Part shown: one piece after another, positions 11,669-23,699 of the stretch | Layout of the letters: every line of letters begins with the position of its first letter | Position numbering within the stretch: the first letter of the stretch is position 1 | Assembly (NCBI RefSeq): GCF_001949145.1 | Contig: NW_019091439.1 | Span: 1,065,581-1,126,390 of the forward strand | Direction of reading: 5' to 3' | Source: Acanthaster planci | Taxonomy: Eukaryota; Echinodermata; Asteroidea; Valvatida; Acanthasteridae | DNA: 60,810 bases | Notes under the pieces: model-generated | Seen by the model: only the letters and a program-made list of their open reading frames with translations | Databases searched by the model: none | Told to the model about the DNA's origin: nothing | Made by a program: the position numbers and the translations under genes

Positions 11669-13311
11669 GATAGTAAAAGTACAGGATAGACCCAAGGAAT
11701 GACCTTAAAAATGACAGCTTAATTTTAATTTGGCATCACGATTTCCTTAAAAAAAACTGATTGATTATGGTCACAAATTTCTGACAAAAATAACTTTTGA
11801 AATTGAGACATCTAACAGCAAAAAAGAATATTTTGCGCAAAAAGGCAAAGGTCGATGAAACTCGAGCAAGGTTGAGTACAACACACTAGAAACACCCTTG
11901 TTCCTAATTGTGTGTAGGAGATTTACCCGGATATCATAATGAAGTATACTCTAACAAAGGGGTATTTTGCTCAAAGCAGTTGAGTAGTTGTGTTGTGCCC
12001 AGTTGTGTTGTGCCCAGAATACTTCAATTGCTTCACACTTGTTGAAAATTTGGATTAAGATTTCAATCAAGAACAAGAAGTGGTAAGATTAATCTATTAC
12101 CAGTTTACAAAATTCCGTTAGAATTTACAAAGAGGTTAGCATCAACTCAGCTCAATTTAACAATTTATTATAATGATAATCATTAAATCATAACTCAAAG
12201 CATCGCTTCAAAAACCCTTACAGCATTTAATGTGGCTTTAAAAAAGGACAAATGGTTTCCATCGCTCCAATCAAAGGAACTCTTAATTCTTAATTCATCG
12301 CTTTTAAATAACTCAGGCAATCGAATCAAGCAGTTTACATCCTATAGGCGTACAATATCCGTCAGCAAATTTTTTTGTTCAAAGTCTTGCATGCAATCAG
12401 GTCTCGAATCCTTCCCGTTTGATAGTAACGAATAAAAACCCTTCGGCATCCAAGCAGCTTAAAATGCATAGATCGCCTTTTTGTCTGATTTACCTCTAAT
12501 GCAATTTCTTTTTCCGTTTTTAAAGTACCCATTCGCTACTACTGCACAACTTTGACACAATAAATAGCCAAACAAATGAACGAGATGGAGAGAGAGGGAG
12601 AGAGTGACAGATAAAGGGATGAACAATTTTAAAAGAGTGGTTTGTTTCCGATGAGTCAACAAATGAAATGGGACACTTGTGTGTTCAAGGACCAACCATT
12701 TAATAGATGATTATACTAAGACTCAATGAAAAGCAGTCATGCAGACACAAATTATTGAGATACATACCACAGCCTGAAGGTTTGATCATCTGGATACCAG
12801 ATTTGGGCATACCGGTTTTCAAATGTTATAGTAATGGACACACTTGGCCCAACCAGTTATTGGGCAATCCCAGGCCCCAGGGCAACACACGGCCCGACAA
12901 GTAAGTATGGGCAATACCACATGTTCAAAGCTACATGTACATGAGCCAAACCACAGTTCACACATGCATTAACATACAATCACCGTTCCCACCGATGTTA
13001 CCTTCGGTCGGGAAAACATATCCTCGGGACACTTTCGAGCGCTATGGGCAATGCACTGAATACGTGGATTAATATATGAAAGCTTCCCACTGCTGTTCTA
13101 ATCAGCCTCATGACATGTTTTAGCGCTATGGAAACCTGAAATTATCGTAACAATAATACCCGAGCCCAAAGTGGTTTAAATGCCAAGTGAGGAACAGGGA
13201 GGTTACTGGCTGTCTGTATCCGCAAAAATTGCCACCCGCGCAGAGCACGCCCACAAGGAGAAGACAGCCAGAAACCTGAAATGACTGCAAGAGGGCCTAT
13301 GTGATGTTGAT
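11669..13311. other. UGT downstream region, AT-rich
   Basis: No gene was recognised. An AATAAA at 12431-12436 is the first canonical polyadenylation hexamer after the UGT stop. It is about 760 bases away, so a different signal may be used. A fragment of a LINE-related sequence lies at 12538-12716. Confidence 0.4.
12538..12716 (+). repeat. LINE reverse-transcriptase fragment, second copy
   Basis: This stretch closely matches 29301-29477. Both share ACTGCACAACTTTGACACA, TAGCCAAACAAAT, GGTTTGTTTCCGATGAGTCA and ACAAATGAAATGGGA. In the 29-kb copy this segment directly follows recognisable reverse-transcriptase motifs. Here only the downstream part is present and it is out of frame. Confidence 0.6.
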
Positions 13312-14545
13312 CTACAAGGAGATATGGGACCTAAGAAACTGCTCTATATGAGACTGGAAAACACGAGTGCCTGCAGGGGACAAATGAACCCTATCATACT
13401 GGTACAGAGAAAATTCAGACCACTGAAATTGGGGATGATGTAAGCAAAGTGAACGCGGCATCTTCGCAAACTGGGATCGGGCCCATCGATTGACTGTGCG
13501 GCGCTTACGTTCCAATGCAGGCTGGGAATGAGCCCCGAAATAGAAAACTCTGGGAAGAATATCGGACTAAATAATTGTCATGGTTGGGCACCAATCTAAA
13601 CGGTCACGAAGCATGACTACAACCCTCTGACGAAGGGCAAACTCGTCAATTTTAACTAGGTCATCGGTACCTAATTGAACCAGAAGAAAAACTGGTGGGT
13701 TATCAGCTGCTCCCTAAGGTCATAGAGATCGGCCACACCTGCCCCGCCTTTACCCTTCCAGTGAATAGTGAGTGGGAGGGGAAAACCACACTCTACACGG
13801 CATATGATGGAGTCGCCCACTATCCAGACGATATCTGAGTAAAGCAAGCAGCAAATAAACTAGTCAGAAGCTGATCAGAAAATCCCAGATGGAGTGAATA
13901 ATGTTTGCGGGTTGGCATAGAGGGGTCTGCCAGAGTGCGATCCCCCCGAGGCTTCGATGTGGCAAACCGGTAGGGGGCGTATGTAGGACAAGAATGCATT
14001 GGAACGCCAGCGCCCCATACTGAGTATGTCAGCCCTGGCAACCCTCATGCGCAGACGATGCAGACCCAATGCGAAAGGACCTCTCGAGCCCCAAATGCGA
14101 AAGGGCTTTCAGCAAAACTGCATTGAATTGGTATTGAGTGAGGGGACGGCCATCAAAGTGACAGAAATACGGCCCAGCAATTTGGGGGCGAACTGAGGAA
14201 AAATTCAATAATGCTGAAACTGGGCAAACGGAATTGCCCAGAGACTGCACCAAGCGAACACTTTGTGGGGGCCACGCTGGTTATTTTTAGACTTCCTGAA
14301 ATGAATCACTACTGAAACGGATTCCTTACTAGTATTTGATCGTGAGCAAAATACATCTTGACAACTCAAAACAGAGTCAAAAGGGGTGGAATTGGAGCGA
14401 ACAGCGAATTCGCTAACCCGCATGAAACCAAAGTAGGCACTAAGGAAAACCGCCTTAAATAAAACCACTTCGAAATTCGATGAGCATACGGTAGGAAGGG
14501 CACTGATCATATGTTGTAAAAGTTGTGGGGAAATTGGCAATCAAG
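13312..14545 (-). pseudogene. YR-SGNH retroelement fragment (tyrosine recombinase plus SGNH hydrolase-like)
   Basis: Read on the minus strand across several frames, the N-terminal part (14540-13880) resembles a phage-type tyrosine recombinase: ISPQLLQHMISAL, FEVVLFKAVFLSAYFGFMRV, then FRIGSA and MGRWRSNAFLSYIRPL near the C-terminal catalytic Tyr. About 40-130 bases further come SGNH-hydrolase-like blocks: VWIVGDSII (block I, Ser in GDS), VQLGTDDL (in place of GGNDL) and YDRVHLSPAGTRVF (catalytic Asp/His block). Recombinase-SGNH fusions are known from DIRS-like or related animal elements. At least two frameshifts and one in-frame stop make this copy dead. It abuts the Penelope-like fragment at about 14.55 kb. 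Confidence 0.65.
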
Positions 14546-14550
14546 TATCT

Positions 14551-15140
14551 TTACCGGGGCGAACAGCAAGCGTCGTCTATGGGGACGTTGGTATTAACGA
14601 CTCGACGTCGAAGAAGATCAACGCCTCGTGGCTGTCTATATGCAGCCCGCGGAGGAACTCTGCGAAGGCTGTGGAGTTGGGCACGGTGTTCGGTGTGTTG
14701 CCGGTCAGCGGTGACAGGATCCCAGCTAGATGCTTGGAGAGGTTGTAGGCAAAGGTGCTCACGCACGAAATGATGGGTTTCAAGGGCGTCCCCGGCTTGT
14801 GGATCTTGGGTAAACCATACATTCTGGGGGGGGGGGGGCAAGATGAGCTCGCTCATCTTGTCCCAGTATGTTCAGCGTCGAGGATCATGCTGGCATGGCC
14901 CTTGTCTGCGGAGAGGATCATGATGGAACGATCCTCCCGTAGAGCCTTCAGGGCGATGCGACCTCCAGTCCGCACCAAGGGAGGCCTGAAAGCAGCAGAA
15001 ACAGCCCCTATCCGTTTTCTGCGTGAGAGAATACACCTGACCCGAGCCACCAAGAAGACCATCCAGGCCGAGGTGGACTCCACTTTTGTCCAGATCCAGT
15101 CCACCTCCCTCCCTCCCTCCCTCCTTCGTTGCAACATCAC
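14551..15140 (-). pseudogene. Penelope-like element reverse-transcriptase fragment
   Basis: Minus-strand reading gives ALKALREDRSIMILSADKGH, the start of Penelope-type reverse transcriptases. After a frame change near a run of G at 14826-14838 it gives VYGLPKIHKPGTPLKPIIS, YNLSKHLAGILSPLTG, NSTAFAEFL and IFFDVESLIP (a catalytic-type FDV motif). The ORF then ends where the YR-SGNH fragment begins. The fingers and part of the palm are present. The YxDD region and the GIY-YIG endonuclease are missing here. Confidence 0.7.
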
Positions 15141-17199
15141 TCAGCAGTTCAGAGGTAAACTCATATCACATCAATGAGAAAATTAATTGCACCTATATAT
15201 TGTTCATTTTCTCTAATTTGATAAGTTGTACTTTGTGGAATTTGCGGACAACGCACTTCAGAAAACTTGTATTATTATTAGATTTCATTTCTCTCCTTGA
15301 TATCACAAAGGATCACAATGGGGGCAGAGTCTCTGTTCACTGCTAAATTTGACACCGCGAGGTTTGTGCCTTTTCCTAAAATCATTCTCATGTGCGAATT
15401 TTAAATATTCGTATGATCCTTCGCGGTTGAAAAACACACAAGGGTAAAGACGGTTTTAAATTCTTCACCAGGGCAATTAAAAAAAATAAATATTACACAG
15501 ATTTTGAACATAGGAGCCTAGGCCCATATTAGCCCGAAACCGCTCGTGAAAGCTTAAATCACTATAGAAAAGAAACAAAAAGGCTTGCACTGATTTGCAT
15601 TTCCATCGTTTGAAAGGCCAAACTGCACAATTCTGCCTCTCTTCTCCAGTGATCTCCATTGATCTCCATTGAATGGTCATAAAATACGCCTAAGGAAGTC
15701 AGTCTTCATTTTACTCGTGAACAATTCCAGGTAGCAAGATATGCTTAATTATTCATGCAAAGCAAAATTTGAATTCGCGATGAAGCGTGGCATAATGAAT
15801 GACATTTGGCGGGATAACCTTGAAAAAGACCCCCCATGCATGAATTTTGAAGAAAAAAAGGTTCCTCTCAACGAATTTTTGTGCATCAGTATGTAAATAG
15901 CTAGATGAAGTGCAATTAATGCTATTCATGGGTTGATTAAAGTATAACAACTGGTAGGCGATGACTGCGGAGTTGTGGAAGTGCCACTCGATTTGTTAAG
16001 CTCTCAGCATATTTATCTTAAGGTAAAGATATTAAACGGGCATTGAAGATGTCGACATCTTGACATAATTCATCACGTCAGGACGAAATTTTCAGATTTA
16101 AGTTTGGTTATATACGAAGAGATATCACAAAGCTAATCTAAGGGTAAAAGAGGAATAAGGTACCCTCTGGATCGACAGCTTGCCTGTAAAGTGTCGACAT
16201 AGGAAATGTGACAAATCGGATGGCTCTTGCAAGGCTCCGTACTACTAGCGAGCTACACCTTGTCATTGCGCAGACGCGAGAGCCAGCAGCAACTTCTACT
16301 GCAGGGTTATTGCTATCTAACTGGTGGAGCCGACAGATCTGCAGAGGCGCAGGCATTCGTACAGTTGGGACGATGCTGGGATCGTCACAAGACGTGTAGG
16401 ATATCCGTAGGAGAGTGCAATACTTCTGCAGAAGGAAAGGAAACCGGGACACGCAGCATAATAATAGGTAAGCCAAGATTAAGAGGATGGGTCATCCAGT
16501 GAGTGCTAAGTTTCCGAAGAAGTGAAGCTCTGGTTTTCTCTATATGGATATAAAACCAATATATACATAAATCTCATTTTTATCTTCTGCGACTCATACT
16601 CACTGTTTCTTTTAATTTGTGTTAATCATCAATGACACAACATCAAACTACAAAATAATAATCACCAAAGATCAAATACAGGTTTGTTTATTTTATAAAC
16701 AACCACTTTTGTCTGTCGTAAAAACGTTAAAATTCATGTGACTTTTGCCTCTTCGCACGTACACGTTTTTGCCAAAGGTATGCCAGGTTCAAAATTGTCA
16801 CATCTGTATACATTTTTGAATCAACTTTGTCTCTTCGTGACCAACGGTGAAACGACTTTTGCCCACGGCTTAGCCCTTTATTGTTAACGCTAATAAGGAA
16901 GAAAACTGTGTCTCTACTTGGAAAAGTTAAGTGTGGTTTAGTTTAACTTTTTCCTTACGGATATCAGTTTTTTTCGGGGGGCTCAATTCCATGCCTAACC
17001 GATACTTTTTAATTTTTTCTCAAGGAGTTCCATTAGGATTTGAATGTCCTCCACATCCAGTTCTTTTTCTTCTTGGTTGGATAGTACAGATCGATAAATC
17101 CTCAACCGTACTGGGTCATCCTTTATATTCATAGGATGCCTTTTATATGCATATTCATTTCGGTCGATCAAATCACAGTTTTTAAGAAGGGCCTGTTTC
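15141..17199. other. Non-coding, no gene recognised
   Basis: Overlapping short ORFs occur at 16138-16502 on both strands without any known motif. A 68-codon minus ORF (16995-17201) lies directly downstream of the reverse-transcriptase remnant and may be part of that element. Confidence 0.35.
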
Positions 17200-17870
17200 A
17201 ACGCTGAATGTCACACTTGTGGGTAGTAGGCCAGAACAAAGATAAGCAAGGGGTAAGAAGAAGAAGGAGGGGTAAGTCTTGGTGGGAGTATCCTCGTCTT
17301 ATAAGTTTGTCCCTGAAGAATTCAACCTTTTCCTCAAAATCTATAGAGTGTGAGCATATACGGTCATATCTTGCTACTTGTCCCTTGATTAATCCGCCAA
17401 ATACTGACTTAGGTCGGGCTGAATCTCGAGCAAGATACTAAAATGTATCCGGTGTTTTGGTAGCAACCCGAGTGTCCAGTTTCTCTTCTGTTCTAAACCG
17501 TTCGCCTTTGTAGATGACGAGATCGAGGAAAGTAACTTGGCATGCGAAATCTCTGACGTGAACTTAAGCGTTGGTGAATTTGATTTGGGATAGTAACGAG
17601 TTAACCGGCTTCGTCTACACTACTGTCGAACATTATGACGACATCGTCTCTGTATCTCATGTAGCTCACAATTTAAGGATTGCGAGGGAGCATGATTTCC
17701 TTTTCATATTTGAACAGGGTTACGTCGCATATTTCGGGACTGCACTCGCTTCTTATTGCCACGTCAATTTTCTGTCATTCGGAAATGTTTTCGCTATTCA
17801 AACCTCCACCAAGTTGCACTCTGCCAATCTGTATCACAACAGTCAGACGTTACCACACCTGATTAACATT
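17200..17870 (-). pseudogene. Second reverse-transcriptase remnant, Penelope-like
   Basis: On the minus strand, disconnected frames read RYRDDVVIMFD (the YxDD-type catalytic box), LKFTSEISHAKVTFLDLVIY, KGERFRTEEKLDTRVATKT, GGLIKGQVARYDRICSHS and FEEKVEFFRDKLIRRGYSH. This order (catalytic DD, FTSE..FLD, KGQ..R, RGY) is that of the palm and thumb of Penelope-like reverse transcriptases. Several frameshifts and stops separate the blocks. It could be the C-terminal half of the element seen at 14551-15140 or an independent insertion. Confidence 0.6.
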
Positions 17871-19956
17871 TTCACTATTTTCCCACAATTATTCTACCCC
17901 GTCAAGGTCTCGTCAGAGCGGTGTTGATGCCCATTGGTGCCAATATAATGTGACGCTGCACCACACTGGCAATCAGAGCATGAGATCCAACAGTTCAATT
18001 GCTGTAATACGCTTGAAAGAGATAAGACATGGAATACCGAAGAGAATAGCTTTCGTATCATACACGTGCACTAAAGGCCGGTTCCGATTTCAAGCGAACG
18101 TAAAAGCGAAGCGAATTCGACCTTACAAATCATCTGCAGCGAAGCTCGCTTCGGTTGAAATTTGTCTACCTGAAGTTACCCTTTTCTATTTTTAACGAGT
18201 ATAAAAGCAGAATATAAGTCCTACTCATACTTTAGGCAAACGTGCAAGCGAAGCGAATTTTGACATCACGAAATAACTCGTCAATGTTTTCACGAAGAGA
18301 CAAAGAGGACCCAAATCATGATTTAAGACAAGCGTTTTAAAATCGCACCGAACCAAATTAAAAGCAAGTTTGGAATTGAGTACAGCAAAAAGATGGACTA
18401 TTGAACGTGCTCAGATCGACACCAGAGCGACTTGGTTTCAGGCGTCGTTGTTTTCGTGGAACAAACTCATTGCTAAGGCATGTGTGTATTAAGTTGCTGA
18501 GCCGCATTGGTACTAAACGATGTTTTTTAATGTCCAGCAGAATTTTTTAAAATAAAATAGTTTGAAGTTTGATGCGGCCATAGCATGATATAGTTTTAAA
18601 TATGATATAATGATATTTATATGATATGAATATGATTTAGCTGTGAATTTGTAGATTTTTCGTTTTTAGAGCTTCTTGCTTGCTTTAATTAAAAACATAT
18701 TATCGTGTAACTTAAAACTGTAAATATATCTTGAAATTTTAAGGCCTGGAGCAGAGACACCCAGCAATTTTAAACTGTACTCTTTAAATTGACGTTGAAA
18801 CTTTGTAATAAATCGGTTTAATTTATTTCTCCCCTATACATCTCGTGGGCCACTGAAAAACCACTACATTAAAAGAAGGTCAAAAAGTCCCCAAATTGGG
18901 CTCGTATAACCCTCTATAAATTTTAATGTCCTCACGACCAAATATCCAATTTAGAAAACACAATGGACCGGAAGGTTTTTATCTGATCAGTGTAGAGTTG
19001 AAATTAAGAACTATCGGTGAAAACACCAGAACAGCCCATTAAGTGAATGGGATATATTTTTCAGAGTGTGGTTTATTGGTCAAAATTACCATTATAACCA
19101 TTACCAAAGTATACGACTGATCGTAGACATAATATATTGCTGCATACTTGAGCAATCTTGAGACATGGTGCCAGCCACCTGTCTTGGGAGTAATGGGCCG
19201 GTTCGGTAATTCCAAAAGCCAAGGTTTTTCGGGAACACTGACCATCGCACGCGCACGTAGCTGTTCCCGAATAGCCGGGTACTGGGCACGAGCTGTTGTA
19301 ATACGGAGCTGGCTCATTACCTTTAAGCGATCTGCCTGGTCAAACCTAATATACCATGGCATTGAAAGATTCATTTTCAGATGAATAGGGAAGTAGCAAT
19401 ATGGCAGCATACAGATCCAGTTAGCTTTATGCCAATGCCTTTGTGATAAACGCATTCTACTGGTCTGTTTTGTTCAAAAAGTACTAAGACAGAATTATGA
19501 TTTCTTTTCTCGAATTTTAAGTATGTTTGGAAAATTACAAAGAGAAGCAGTTTATACGCGCAAAGCATTTGCGAATGTAATAATACTACCCGGAAATTAG
19601 AGAAAGAATTCGGACAATGTCGGCCAATTTCGGAAAATCTCGGCATCGGTGGGAAATGTTTTGATCGCGTGGCCGAGGTGACTACCGCATTTGGCGATTT
19701 CTCAAATTAGGGAGAATTGTTCGCTGTGGGAGCCACACTGTGTTCTACAGGGGTGCGCAAGGGTTGACAGATTTGTTCTACTTTAACTTTGCAATTTTTT
19801 TTCGTGAGTGGTATTACGGGAGGGAGAATGAGCCTTAAGCGAGAGACAATTTAATGATCTGATAACTTTATCTCCTAGTTTGATGTTCAGATGTCTTTGT
19901 TTTATACATATTGACAGAAGAAACACTTACGGCAACGTTTCAAAATCGTGCAGGAA
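17871..19956. other. Non-coding, AT-rich
   Basis: No gene was recognised. The word AAGCGAAGCGAATT recurs at about 18105-18120 and 18247-18260, suggesting a small repeat. A 138-codon minus ORF (19039-19455) has no family I can name. Confidence 0.35.
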
Positions 19957-22238
19957 ATGAGAATCGAGGAGGCCCTTATTACTGTCATCCTCTTTCTCAG
20001 TAAGTAAAACTTTAGAATGACCATTTCAATTTGTTGGCACTAATGAGCCGTGTTAGATTCTTTATAATTGCAATCTCTTCTCAGCACTGCACTCAAAAAA
20101 TGTTGGACAAAAAGTGCTGAAAACGAACTCTTAAGAACCGGTCTTTTTCACTACTTGGTGCCAAAATGTCATTTGAAATCTGGAAAAGGCTGTGCACGAT
20201 TAAGGACTATGGTTACAAGATTACATGTATTTGATTTTTCTATCTGAATCCTTAAAAGTGAATCCCTGTGTGATATGTGCCTTGAGCTGGACCAAGAGAG
20301 GACGCTATTTTCTTAGTAACGGAAACTCCTTTGGTCGGGACTAAACTTCGCTAGTTCACGAACGACTAAGAAGTGCACGTCACGGTCGAATTGTTACCAA
20401 CAAATTGAGCACTTTCGATCAACGCGGCTCTTTTCAACCGATGAGGGGGTGCTTCTGCTCGAGAGGGATAATCGAGCCCACGCTCTTTTAAAATTGCTCT
20501 GTCTTGATTACGGGATTGGATCAGTTATTAGGCCTATACGCACATTCAAATAAATTGATGTTTGTTTAGCCATTCCAACACCTACAGAATTGCATGCCCA
20601 TTAAAATTGATATGATAGGCTATTCTAATTATGCAAATAACTACAGGTGACCAGGATAAATCGACCAATGTTTAGGAGAGTTTGTCTCTCAACGGTTTCT
20701 TTTATATCGTACCCTCAATCTGAGTTTAATTGAGGGCGCTCTTTAATGTACTACTCAGACGCCGTTCGGTCATCCTCAGCTTCTGTGTGCTACGCTGGGC
20801 AGATCTTTGATGCATCGCTGAATTCTGCGCGGTGGGTGCTTCCGGTGACGGAGCCTTGCCGGTGCACCGCCGTAAGGCCCGGCGGGGTACTTACCACTGC
20901 CCCACTGTTGTCTGTTGCGCCCGTCGATCGCGGTGGGGGCTTGCTTTTCTCCGAAGTTGCTGAAGAGTTTCTGACCCTCTTCAACTGCAAAGGTAGGGCC
21001 CAATTTTCACACATTTGGTCATTTCTACCACCCTGACAGAGCGCTGGGAGTGGCTCATCCCTTTTCCACAAAGTAGGCATCAGGTCTAAGTAACATGCGC
21101 ACAAAACATTACTAGATTCCGACGCTGGCCTTAAACCAATCAAGTTCGTAAGCGTGACGTCATTCAGGTTTTAACAACGCCTACTACACATACAATTAGG
21201 TGCCTACACGGAACTAAGGACCCGAAAGTTATTGCTTGTCGTAACTTCAAGGTTTATCAAATTACCCAATGAACGGTTGTAATCAATGGGTGCGTTTGAC
21301 CAAAGAGCTAGGACGGTCTGCATAAAGTTTCTCCGAGGAAGGTTAGGGGTAATTATAATAAATGGGGCGTATCTTAACCGTTGTGCATGCGTTTTTTTAT
21401 CTTGGAAGGTTGGGGGCAATTATCATCAATGGAGTACACGAACCTTAAAGTGTAAAAAAAAATAGACAAAAAACTGCCTTTCATGGCGACTTGCCAAGTT
21501 GAAAATTTCTATTCCTTTTAAATTAATTGTTTAAAGAATAAGTTACTTTTTAAACCGTTGTAAGATTTCTGACACTTTTCATTTGAATCTGCTTGAAACA
21601 AGCCTCCATAGTGCAATTTTCTCATTTAAAACAAAAAATGTTCCCTTCCTTTTCTTGAATTTTGCATTCCAAAATTCTAATTCGACAAACAATATTCGAT
21701 TATTCGCTAATTGATCGAATATTCGGTTATTCGGCACAGCCCTACTTTTGGCCAGGTTTACTTTCTCCATCGGAGTCTTAAATCGATTTGAAATCGCCTC
21801 TTCTCTTACCAATCAGCTGCTTCCTGTGCCACTCTACCAGGGCCGGGGCACTGGAAGACCTTCGACCACTGCTATCTAATCGTAAAACAGAGGCTCAGCT
21901 ACGAAGAGGCTGAAAGCCACTGTCAGGAACTCTCCCAACCGGGGAGATCAGCTCACCTGGCGTCTATTCTCAGCGCCGCGGAGAACGCCTTTCTGCTGCA
22001 GTACAATGCCGCGGCCCTGCCGCAGAGCAATTTTGCTGTGTGGATCGGTTATGATAGGCTTAGTTTAGATAAGTACCAGTGGGTAGATGGGTCGAATGGA
22101 AGTGGATTCACTGATTGGAGTCCGGGAGAACCGACTGGGGGTGTCGAGAAATGCGCCGTGCTTTGGTATGGTGTGCACTGGAATGATTGGGGTTGCTACA
22201 ACATAGCCCCTTTTGTTTGTAAAATGCCTGCCCAATAA
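19957..22238 (+). CDS. Secreted single-domain C-type lectin, two exons
   Basis: Exon 1 (19957-19999) encodes the signal peptide MRIEEALITVILFL and stops at CTCA/GTAAGT. Exon 2 (21817-22238) begins after TTACCAATCAG in matching phase. The product is 154 residues. One C-type lectin domain fills the mature protein: GHWKTFDHCYLIV, AESHCQELSQ, GRSAHLASI, AVWIGYDRL, YQWVDGS, WSPGEPTGG, EKCAV, HWNDWGC and PFVCKM. The Ca2+/sugar site is nearly canonical: EPT in the usual EPN place, and WND intact, so calcium-dependent sugar binding is plausible. Unlike the 46-60 kb paralogues it has an intron after the signal peptide and lacks their additional N-terminal segment. Such secreted lectins usually act in recognition or mucus. 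The ligand is not predictable. Confidence 0.85.
20275..20475 (+). repeat. 200-bp interspersed repeat, copy 2
   Basis: It begins near CTTGAGCTGGACCAAGAGAG and ends near GAGGGGGTGCTTCTGCTCGA, colinear with copy 1. Confidence 0.7.
21144..21195 (+). repeat. Fragment of the TA-flanked MITE family
   Basis: GTTCGTAAGCGTGACG, TTCAGGTTTTAA and ACGCCTACT match the interior of copy B at about 5376-5420. Neither end of the element is present. Confidence 0.5.
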
Positions 22239-22778
22239 CATTTTAAGTGATAGTTTATCTGCGCATTCCTTGTCATGTTATGATGTAAATTGAAAAGGGA
22301 ATGCAATGTATAATGTCGACATATGCGTGTTACAGTTTATGAACCTTTCATGGGCTCACTTTAGGCTCAGTGTGCTGCAAGCAGTCAGATTCGTGGACAT
22401 TCGGAAGGCTTCATTATAGGCACAATTTTTACCTGTAGGGCCTAACAACAAAGACGAGTGTTGACGGAAAGCGTGTACACTTTATGAGGCGTAAAGCCAC
22501 ATCACTTGTCGCCGAGCGTCCCAACGAGGCTGGCTTCGCACTGTGATTGACTGCTTCGTGTACGACCTCCGACCGCGAGGTTATCATTTCCTGTTAGCGA
22601 AGCGTTATTCTAATTTTTTGTTCGCCAATAGCTGTGCTTTGGCTCGGGCTAAAGTGTCAGCTTTTATGATAAAAACATAGCCTTGTAACAATCACAGTGA
22701 TTTATCTTCTCACTAAAGTATCTCTGATCAGGTGTCTTTTGGTGGTCATTGGTTTATCTTGATCGATTTGGATGAACT

Positions 22779-22784
22779 AATAAA
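22779..22784 (+). promoter_or_regulatory. Candidate polyadenylation signal for the two-exon lectin
   Basis: This AATAAA is about 540 bases after the stop codon and is the first canonical hexamer I found on this strand. The assignment is positional only. Confidence 0.35.
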
Positions 22785-23406
22785 GTGAAGAGAAAATATT
22801 TTCGGCAATGAGGAAGAAAAAGAAAAAGTCACATTGAGCTAGCTCTCGTGCCTGGCAGAAATTTATCCACAATGCTCTGCACGTCGCTAAATGTGACCGT
22901 GCGTGACGTATTTATTCATCTGTGTAAGGTCGTCAGCCCTTCCCAGCGCCCTGCTCGTCATGCTTTGTTTACAAATGCACTCTCCTGTGGGGAATCGATG
23001 GATCGCGTCCCACCTCACAGCCATAGGAAAGCGCACAATAAACTGTGACGTGTGTTACATGCCTGTTGTTTCCAATGGAGACTTTGAGACGCTTGGTGGC
23101 GGCACATATACCAGGCCCACGTGACCTGTCCACGATTGGTTGCGTCATCCTGAGCTGAGTACCTTAGAATGAGTGGTAACGTGAGGCCAGTATGTTTAGG
23201 GCAACCAGGTGTCTAAAAAGTCTCCCAATGATCTAAACCTGTGAATATTACCTGACATTTAGCGTAGGAAGGTTGACTGAGCGGATGCTCAATTTCTTTG
23301 TTGAATGCATTTTGGAAAAATAATCGTCGTTTGCCAAATTTCACTCGAAAAGATTGTATTGTCATTCTTAGAGTCAGAGAGAAATATTTGATGACAGAAG
23401 TTTATT

Positions 23407-23699
23407 GCACCCGATCCGACTACCCACCACTACTTATAAGTGAGGCCTGTGCAGCTAAACAGCCATGCTCTAACTGTGGTGGTAATATATTATCGTATGA
23501 TGTAGGCACAGCAGGCACACCTAAAAGTGAGGCTTGTTCGAGCCTCCTGCTTCCCAAGTTTTTTGACGCTGACTAGCCTCACTTATAAGTGTGCCACTGT
23601 ATTGCATCATACGATAATATATTAGCATCACAGTTCTTGTAGGCTATTTTGCTGCACAGGCCTTGCTTATAAGTAGCGGTGGGTAGTTGGATCGGGTGC
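23407..23699. mobile_element. Foldback element with 5-bp target duplication
   Basis: The 293-bp sequence starts GCACCCGATCC and ends GGATCGGGTGC. Arms of about 120 bp pair imperfectly through ACTTATAAGT, GCCTGTGCAGC and ATATATTATCGTATGATG with their complements. TTATT flanks it on both sides (23402-23406 and 23700-23704), consistent with a 5-bp target-site duplication. Confidence 0.75.

Larger units (their letters stand above)
20000..21816 (+). other. Intron of the C-type lectin gene
   Basis: It contains one copy of the 200-bp repeat (20275-20475) and a fragment of the TA-flanked MITE (21144-21195). A G+C-richer stretch at 20746-21143 has open frames on both strands but no recognisable motif. 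Confidence 0.7.

Noticed and set aside
20746-21143. Possible exon or CpG-rich promoter in the lectin intron
   Set aside because: Open frames exist on both strands with no motif, and the surrounding intron carries repeats. Base composition alone is not enough.
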